From positions 1-10,821 of the forward strand of contig JASFIT010000119.1 of the NCBI GenBank assembly GCA_050122535.1: DNA of 10,821 nt, read 5' to 3'. Under the pieces are notes generated by a model. It made no database searches. It worked only from the letters and a program-made list of their open reading frames with translations, and was not told where the DNA came from. The stretch comes from JASFEQ01 sp050122535. Its GTDB lineage: Bacteria > Desulfobacterota > DSM-4660 > Desulfatiglandales > HGW-15. Of the stretch, positions 6,232 to 10,821 are shown one piece after another (position 1 is the stretch's first letter; each line of letters opens with the position of its first letter). The position numbers were made by a program, and so were the translations under genes.

Positions 6232-7596
6232 TTATCGGAAACCTTCAAGGCCATAGGCCTTGATTTTTTTATGCAGATTGCTTCTCTCGATACCAATCGC
6301 CTCTGCGGTTTGAGAGATGTTCCCGTTGAACTCACGTAATTTCCGTGCAATAAATGCCTTTTCAAATTTTATCTTAGCGTCCTTAAAGGAGCCGTCCATA
6401 AGGGACGAATCAGGTGCTTGCTTTACATCCAGTGCTTGGCTAAAGGGAGGTGGGATGTCTTTGTCCTGAATCACCTTTTCAGGGGTCATGATCACCAGTC
6501 TCTCAACCAGGTTCTTCAGTTCCCGCACATTTCCCGGCCAGTGGTATTTCTTCAGGAGGCCAATGGCTTTCTGAGAAAACTGTTTTAGTTCCAAATTGGT
6601 CCTCAGGGAGATATCATTGAGGAATTCGCTCACCAGTTCGGGTATGTCTTCAACCCGTTCCTTGAGGGCTGGAACTGTTATGGGGATGACATTCAATCGA
6701 AAATAGAGATCATCTCTGAAGTTGCCCTTCTCAATCTCAGTCTCCAGGTCCTTGTTTGTGGCTGCAATGACGCGAACATCCACATGTATGGTCTTGGAAC
6801 CCCCAACGCGTTCAAACTTCTGCTCTTGAAGAATCCTGAGGGTCTTGGATTGGGCCTTGAGGCTCATGTCACTGATCTCGTCCAGGAAAAGGGTCCCCTC
6901 ATGGGCCAAGTCAAACTTCCCTTTCTTCATCGTGGTGGCACCGGTGAAGGCCCCTTTTTCATGACCGAACAGCTCACTTTCAATGAGCTCTTCGGGGATC
7001 GCAGCGCAGTTCACCTCTACCATGGGTTTGCTGCTCCGCCCGCTCTGCCGGTGAATGGTATGGGCAACAAGTTCCTTCCCGGTTCCGTTTTCCCCTGTGA
7101 TAAGCACCCAGGCGTTGGTGGGAGCCACAACTTTTATCTGTTCTTTCAAATGCTTAATTGTCTTGCTGTTCCCGGTTATCTTATATTTGTGCCTCTCCTT
7201 TTCCTTGAGAAGACTTATCTCTTCTTCTAGCCTCGAATAATCAAGGGCATTATTTACACACAAAAGGACTTTTTCGAGGGAAAGGGGTTTCTCTATGAAG
7301 TCGTAGGCCCCCAATTTGGTCGCTTTGACTGCCGTTTCTATTGTGCCGTGTCCAGACATCATAATCACTGGGAGGTTTGGACTGGTCTCCTTAATCTTAA
7401 CTAGGGTCTCAATGCCGTCTATCCCAGGCATCCATATATCCAACAGGATGAGCTCTGGCATAACCTCTTCAATCTTTTCAAGGGCACCAGCGCCGCTGCT
7501 CGCACTAATGACGTCGTATCCCTCGTCTGTTAGAATGCCATTCAGGGATTGAATGATCGTCTCTTCATCATCCACAACTAAGATGGTTCTGGCCAT
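6232..7596 (-). CDS. Sigma-54-dependent response regulator, NtrC/NtrX class
   Basis: This is a cytoplasmic transcription activator that, when phosphorylated, opens sigma-54 promoters. Three domains: a receiver (about 1-120) with acidic pocket Asp9/Asp10, phospho-acceptor Asp53, Ser81 and Lys103; an AAA+ domain (about 140-370) with Walker A GENGTGKE (168-175), the sigma-54 contact loop GAFTGA (215-220), Walker B GTLFLDEI (234-241) and YHWPGNVREL (351-360); and a Fis-type helix-turn-helix at the C-terminus (about 425-448, NISQTAEAIGIERSNLHKKI). All key residues are intact and 454 residues is normal. The ATG at 7596 has GAGG seven bases upstream. No histidine kinase is in the window, so its partner is not adjacent on either visible side. 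It lies 107 bases downstream of lpxB on the same strand; the signal it senses is unknown. Confidence 0.93.
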   Translation of the reverse strand: MARTILVVDDEETIIQSLNGILTDEGYDVISASSGAGALEKIEEVMPELILLDIWMPGIDGIETLVKIKETSPNLPVIMMSGHGTIETAVKATKLGAYDFIEKPLSLEKVLLCVNNALDYSRLEEEISLLKEKERHKYKITGNSKTIKHLKEQIKVVAPTNAWVLITGENGTGKELVAHTIHRQSGRSSKPMVEVNCAAIPEELIESELFGHEKGAFTGATTMKKGKFDLAHEGTLFLDEISDMSLKAQSKTLRILQEQKFERVGGSKTIHVDVRVIAATNKDLETEIEKGNFRDDLYFRLNVIPITVPALKERVEDIPELVSEFLNDISLRTNLELKQFSQKAIGLLKKYHWPGNVRELKNLVERLVIMTPEKVIQDKDIPPPFSQALDVKQAPDSSLMDGSFKDAKIKFEKAFIARKLREFNGNISQTAEAIGIERSNLHKKIKAYGLEGFR

Positions 7597-7626
7597 TGCC
7601 TTGCCTCACTCCAAAGGGTCACGAGT

Positions 7627-7702
7627 CAATGGTCATTTATGAACTTCTTGAAACCGAATACGAAAATGATGAGCCCAGCTGAATTATGGGTAATGACCAA
7701 TG
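7627..7702. repeat. Inverted AATGACCAATG-type repeat in the lpxB-regulator gap
   Basis: CAATGGTCATT (7627-7637) is inverted relative to AATGACCAATG (7692-7702), 10 of 11 matching, and the motif continues as GCTAATGAC into the last codons of lpxB (TAG at 7704-7706). It is a dispersed intergenic repeat type unlike the others in this window. Confidence 0.5.
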
Positions 7703-7703
7703 G

Positions 7704-8849
7704 CTAATGACGATTTAAGATGTCTATGACAATCCTTGCGGTCCTTTCAGAAGCACCCCCTCTTCCCAGTCTCTCCTTCACCATTCTCAGTTTTTCTATC
7801 ATATTTTCCCTTTTCTGACCACCCTCAAGGATCTCAAAGGCTTCCTGGGCGAGCCTATCTGGCGTCACATCATCCTGGATCAATTCAGGGATGACTTGTT
7901 CACCCGCCACAAGATTGACCAGACCAAGAAAGGGCACCTTTACGACCCTTTTGCCGACCCAGTAGGTGATTGTAGAGGCCCGATATACGAGGACCATGGG
8001 AACGCCCAGGATCGCTGTCTCCACGGTAGCCGTGCCCGATGCGACCAGTGCCAGATCACAAACGGTCAAGGTGTCGTAAGTAGAACTCTGAGATATGCTA
8101 ATTTCAGCAGAAGATTGCTTGAGGAAAGATTGAACCAGCTCAGTGGGAATGGTTGGTGCTACAGGTACAAGACCCCTAAGATGAGGGTAATGGGATGAAA
8201 GTATTTCGACGGCCTCTATCATCACAGGCAGATGATTCCCTATTTCCTCATTCCTGCTGCCAGGTAAGAGACCGAGGACGGGATACGCATTCTCAAGACC
8301 CATCTTCCGGGTAATTTCATTCCTGTCCAGATGCTGAGGGAGAGAATCCAGGAGGGGGTGCCCCACATACTCCACATCTACGCCTCTTTCTCTGTAGAAG
8401 CGTTCTTCAAAGGGCAAGATTACCGCCATACGGTCCACCCTTTTTGCTATCTTCTTGACGCGTCCGGTTCTCCATGCCCACACTTGGGGACTAATGTAGT
8501 ATAAGACCGGAACCTTGTACCGCTTGGCGAGACCCGCCAAGTGAATGTTGAATCCAGGGTAATCAATGGGGATGAGGAGGTCAGGAGGGCGGTTTTTCAG
8601 AAGATTCTTTAGCGTTCGGCGGGCTTTTGCGATCTTGGGGAGTTTAGAAAATACCTCTGTCAACCCAACAACAGCCATGTCAGAAGCTGGAATCAGGATC
8701 TTAACCCCAGCCTCCTCCATTTGCTTGCCCCCGATACCGTAGAAACCTATGGTAGGATCCAATCTCTTTATGGCGCGAACGAGATTGGAACCATGTAAAT
8801 CGGCCGAGGCCTCACCCGCAACAATTAATACATCTTTAGTTTTTCTCAC
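7704..8849 (-). CDS. lpxB: Lipid-A-disaccharide synthase LpxB
   Basis: This GT19-family, membrane-associated glycosyltransferase joins UDP-2,3-diacylglucosamine and lipid X into the beta-1,6 tetraacyl-disaccharide phosphate precursor of lipid A. Numbered from the GTG at 8849, visible family motifs are VAGEASADLHG (10-20), IDYPGFN (95-101), SPQVWAWR (120-127), LLPGSRNEEI (194-203), ASGTATVETA (270-279) and NLVAGEQVIPELIQDD (312-327), the last two shaping the UDP-sugar site. The frame is open back to a TTG at 8897, but that would overlap the upstream oxidoreductase by 47 bases; the GTG one base after that gene's stop gives 381 residues, essentially the E. coli length. It is the last gene of the lipid A unit. 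Confidence 0.96.
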   Translation of the reverse strand: MRKTKDVLIVAGEASADLHGSNLVRAIKRLDPTIGFYGIGGKQMEEAGVKILIPASDMAVVGLTEVFSKLPKIAKARRTLKNLLKNRPPDLLIPIDYPGFNIHLAGLAKRYKVPVLYYISPQVWAWRTGRVKKIAKRVDRMAVILPFEERFYRERGVDVEYVGHPLLDSLPQHLDRNEITRKMGLENAYPVLGLLPGSRNEEIGNHLPVMIEAVEILSSHYPHLRGLVPVAPTIPTELVQSFLKQSSAEISISQSSTYDTLTVCDLALVASGTATVETAILGVPMVLVYRASTITYWVGKRVVKVPFLGLVNLVAGEQVIPELIQDDVTPDRLAQEAFEILEGGQKRENMIEKLRMVKERLGRGGASERTARIVIDILNRH

Positions 8850-8850
8850 A

Positions 8851-9819
8851 TCAGCATACGGCCTGGAAATCCTTACACCCTCTTTCAATCTGATCAATTA
8901 TACCTAGGGCATACTTAAGAGCCCTTCGTCCGTCGCGGCCTGAAACCACTGGCTCTTCTCCATTCAGAACGGCATGCACGAACGAATGGATTTCATCCGC
9001 CAAAGGATCGTTGCCAGGGAACTTTGTTTTGTTCGTGGTGACTAAGGGAAAATTGTATTCATCCTTGATTTCGCTATCCAGCTTGGTGACACTAAGTTCC
9101 CTTCGGAAACAGTCCACAGCCATATAGGCCTCGCGCTGGAAGATGCGTATTTTCCTCAAGGTCCTATCAGAGACCCTGCTTGCTGTCAGGTTGCCCACCG
9201 TCCCGTTCTCAAAGATCATTCTCACATTGGCGATGTCCGTTTTCCCGGTGAGGACAGACATTCCGACCGCATGAACCTCTTTAACTTCAGCTCGAACCAC
9301 ATGAAGAATGATGTCCAGATCGTGGATCATCAGGTCGAGGACCACGTCCACGTCGGTCCCCCTTGTGGTAAAGATGTTCATTCGATGAGACTCAATGAAG
9401 ATGGGATCTGTCAATAGGGATTCCATCTTTACCACGGCAGGGTTAAAACGCTCAACGAGTCCCACCTGTAACACCAAGTCTTTTTCACGGGCCAAGCTGA
9501 TCAGCGTATCGGCCGGTTCAAGTGTATAGGTTATCGGTTTCTCTATGAGGAGATGAACACCACTTGACAGGATATCTTTGGCCACCTCGTAATGCTTCTC
9601 AGTAGGCACCGCAAGACTCACCGCGTCCACCTTCTCCAAGATTTCATGGTGTTCCCCATAAGGTCGGGTATCGTAACGTCGGGCGATCTCATTGGCACGA
9701 ACATGATCGGTATCCACTACCCCCACGAGCTCCACCTCTGGCATGGCCACATATTTCTGCACATGATACTCCCCAAGGTGTCCCACTCCGATCACGCCAG
9801 TTTTTAACTTCTCCTTCAC
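8851..9819 (-). CDS. Gfo/Idh/MocA-family NAD(P)-dependent oxidoreductase, GnnA-like by context
   Basis: This is a dehydrogenase of sugars or nucleotide-sugars. The N-terminal Rossmann fold has GVGHLG (11-16) and ends its second strand in Asp36 (VVDTD), favouring NAD over NADP. The catalytic-region EKP lies at 93-95, and the DLMIHDLDI segment (162-170) carries the His166 typical of the family. Length 322 is normal. The GTG at 9819 has AGGAGA ten bases upstream; it begins 26 bases after lpxI and ends one base before lpxB, so all three are co-transcribed. Known family member GnnA oxidises the 3-OH of UDP-GlcNAc for lipid A with amide-linked acyl chains, but its partner GnnB (a DegT-type aminotransferase) is not in the window. 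The family call is firm; the substrate is inferred only from context. Confidence 0.88.
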   Translation of the reverse strand: MKEKLKTGVIGVGHLGEYHVQKYVAMPEVELVGVVDTDHVRANEIARRYDTRPYGEHHEILEKVDAVSLAVPTEKHYEVAKDILSSGVHLLIEKPITYTLEPADTLISLAREKDLVLQVGLVERFNPAVVKMESLLTDPIFIESHRMNIFTTRGTDVDVVLDLMIHDLDIILHVVRAEVKEVHAVGMSVLTGKTDIANVRMIFENGTVGNLTASRVSDRTLRKIRIFQREAYMAVDCFRRELSVTKLDSEIKDEYNFPLVTTNKTKFPGNDPLADEIHSFVHAVLNGEEPVVSGRDGRRALKYALGIIDQIERGCKDFQAVC

Positions 9820-9845
9820 GTCCGTCTATCTCCTAGGTCTTTTCC

Positions 9846-10661
9846 CTACCTCGCTTCAGAGAGAATGGCGATGCCCGACCTGTTTGCAAGCTCGATCATC
9901 TCAGGCTTGTCGAACATGAGGGTCTTGCCGGCCTCCAAGGCCAGGACAGAGGCCTTTACCTTTGCCATGCTTTCCACAGTCTTCAATCCCACAGAGGGGA
10001 TGTCAAAACGCAGATCCTGATTCGGCTTGGACACCTTAACCACAACGGCCTTTTCCCTGGCCAGCTTTCCACCCCTCAGAATGGTCTCGTCCGTTCCCTC
10101 CATGGCCTCTAGAGCCAGGACCGTTCCTCTTCGTACCACCACACACTGCCCAATGTCTAGCTTTCCCAGTTCCTTCGCAATGCGCCACCCGAATTCAATA
10201 TCCTCTTTTTCCTTCTTGGAAGGCCTTCTCTTCGTCAGGCATCCTGGAGGAGAAAGCAGCTCTGGGATGTAAGCGGTGGCACTGACGATGTAAATGCCCT
10301 CCTTTTCCAACTCCTTGGCCAGGGATCTCAAAATTCCATCATCATGGAAGATGGCCAGCTTGGACATGAGGGTCAAGCCTTTAAGATCAGGCTTTAGCTT
10401 AAACATAAGGCGCTTGGCAATGCTTCCTGCCATCAGTGCCTTCTGCACCCCATTATTTTTCAAGGCCTTGATCAGCTGTCCCAGTTGTCCCAAATGTATC
10501 CAGACTATTTGATCCACCTTTTTGGCCAATTCCGGATCCGTCTCTTCACGATGGGCGACGGCCACAACGCGATGCCCCTGCTTTCTGATCGAGTCGGCCA
10601 CCATAAGGGGAAACTGGCCTCCTCCGGCAATGATGCCTATGACTTCGTCCTTTTCTGACAT
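9846..10661 (-). CDS. lpxI: UDP-2,3-diacylglucosamine pyrophosphatase LpxI
   Basis: This hydrolyses UDP-2,3-diacylglucosamine to lipid X and UMP at the inner-membrane surface, replacing LpxH in bacteria that lack it. The N-terminal GIIAGGGQFP (9-18) is the characteristic nucleotide-binding turn. The C-terminal hallmark is VVRRGTVLALEAMEGTDETI (175-194), then the KPNQDLRFDIPSVG segment (212-225); an Asp in this segment is catalytic in the Caulobacter enzyme, and Asp216 and Asp220 are both kept. At 271 residues it has the usual length. The ATG at 10661 has only weak Shine-Dalgarno candidates (GGA close by, GAGG 11 bases away). It is the first gene of the lpxI-oxidoreductase-lpxB unit; lpxA and fabZ, often next to it, are not in the 160 bases before it. 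Confidence 0.95.
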   Translation of the reverse strand: MSEKDEVIGIIAGGGQFPLMVADSIRKQGHRVVAVAHREETDPELAKKVDQIVWIHLGQLGQLIKALKNNGVQKALMAGSIAKRLMFKLKPDLKGLTLMSKLAIFHDDGILRSLAKELEKEGIYIVSATAYIPELLSPPGCLTKRRPSKKEKEDIEFGWRIAKELGKLDIGQCVVVRRGTVLALEAMEGTDETILRGGKLAREKAVVVKVSKPNQDLRFDIPSVGLKTVESMAKVKASVLALEAGKTLMFDKPEMIELANRSGIAILSEAR

Positions 10662-10821
10662 TTTTCCAAGTGCCTCAAGTGATCTAGGGTGCGTAAAGTG
10701 AGCTAAAGTGCCTAAACTGCGTAAAGTGAGCTAAAGTTAAAAGAGAAAAAGACACTGATAACTTATCCGGTTCATTTACTTTGGGCACTTTAACTTCTTG
10801 TATTTAGCTAAGGACCCTACT
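10662..10821. other. Upstream region of lpxI, repeat-rich, no gene
   Basis: No coding frame is supported. The DNA is dominated by GTAAAGTG/CTAAAGTG units (10690-10737) and by an inverted relative, TTTACTTTGGGCACTTTAAC (10774-10793), further upstream of lpxI. The promoter of the lipid A unit must lie here or beyond the window, but no convincing -35/-10 pair was found. Confidence 0.5.
10690..10737. repeat. Direct repeat of GTAAAGTGAGCTAAAGT
   Basis: A perfect 20-bp unit occurs at 10690-10709 and 10718-10737 (period 28). Each is itself built of an 8-10 bp unit close to CTAAAGTG, so about five units stand in tandem. TAAAGTGCCTAAA (10704-10716) is almost the inverse of TTTGGGCACTTTA (10780-10792), making an imperfect inverted repeat across the region. 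Confidence 0.75.

Noticed and set aside
6784..7230. 148-codon + strand frame opposite the response regulator
   Set aside because: It is antisense to the conserved AAA+ domain of an intact gene and has no ribosome-binding site; a shadow.
8851..8897. 47-base overlap of lpxB with the oxidoreductase, using the TTG at 8897
   Set aside because: The GTG at 8849 directly after the upstream stop gives the normal LpxB N-terminus and length, so the extension is not needed.

Overview
The window looks like a chromosomal segment of a Gram-negative bacterium, most likely a member of the former Deltaproteobacteria (Desulfobacterota). Three lipid A-type genes (lpxI, a Gfo/Idh/MocA oxidoreductase, lpxB) show an outer membrane with lipopolysaccharide. 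The use of LpxI instead of LpxH, an NtrC-class sigma-54 activator, a methanogen-type ThyA homologue, and gaps filled with short inverted and tandem repeats all fit that group. The placement is an inference from gene content; no rRNA or other phylogenetic marker RNA is present.

Layout. 1-509 is an AT-rich leader with no convincing gene; it has a possible sigma-70 promoter and a 20-bp near-palindrome just before the first gene. 510-2519 (+) holds a ThyA-family protein and rlmN, separated by a repeat-filled gap. 2793-5306 (+) is a tight unit hisI-hisG-aminotransferase (a 4-bp overlap, then a 1-bp gap). 5393-5971 (+) is engB. It converges on a sigma-54 response regulator at 6232-7596 (-), and the 260-bp gap between them carries an elaborate nested multi-hairpin element. 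7704-10661 (-) is the lipid A operon, transcribed lpxI -> gfo/idh -> lpxB towards the regulator. 10662-10821 is a repeat-rich upstream region of lpxI.

How the genes work together. HisG and HisI catalyse the first and third steps of histidine biosynthesis; the aminotransferase co-transcribed with them is a class I/II enzyme whose substrate cannot be read from sequence. LpxI releases lipid X (2,3-diacyl-GlcN-1-P) from UDP-2,3-diacyl-GlcN, and LpxB condenses both molecules into the lipid A disaccharide. The oxidoreductase between them is of the superfamily that contains the UDP-GlcNAc 3-dehydrogenase GnnA. RlmN and EngB serve ribosome modification and assembly.

The most unusual content is between genes. 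At least five short repeat families occur within 11 kb. One, with ends resembling CACCGCAGAG / CTCTGCGGTG, occurs three times with three different interiors; two copies end at the Shine-Dalgarno of the next gene (rlmN and engB). Another repeat appears to have become the N-terminal codons of the aminotransferase. No complete mobile element, CRISPR array, tRNA or rRNA was seen.
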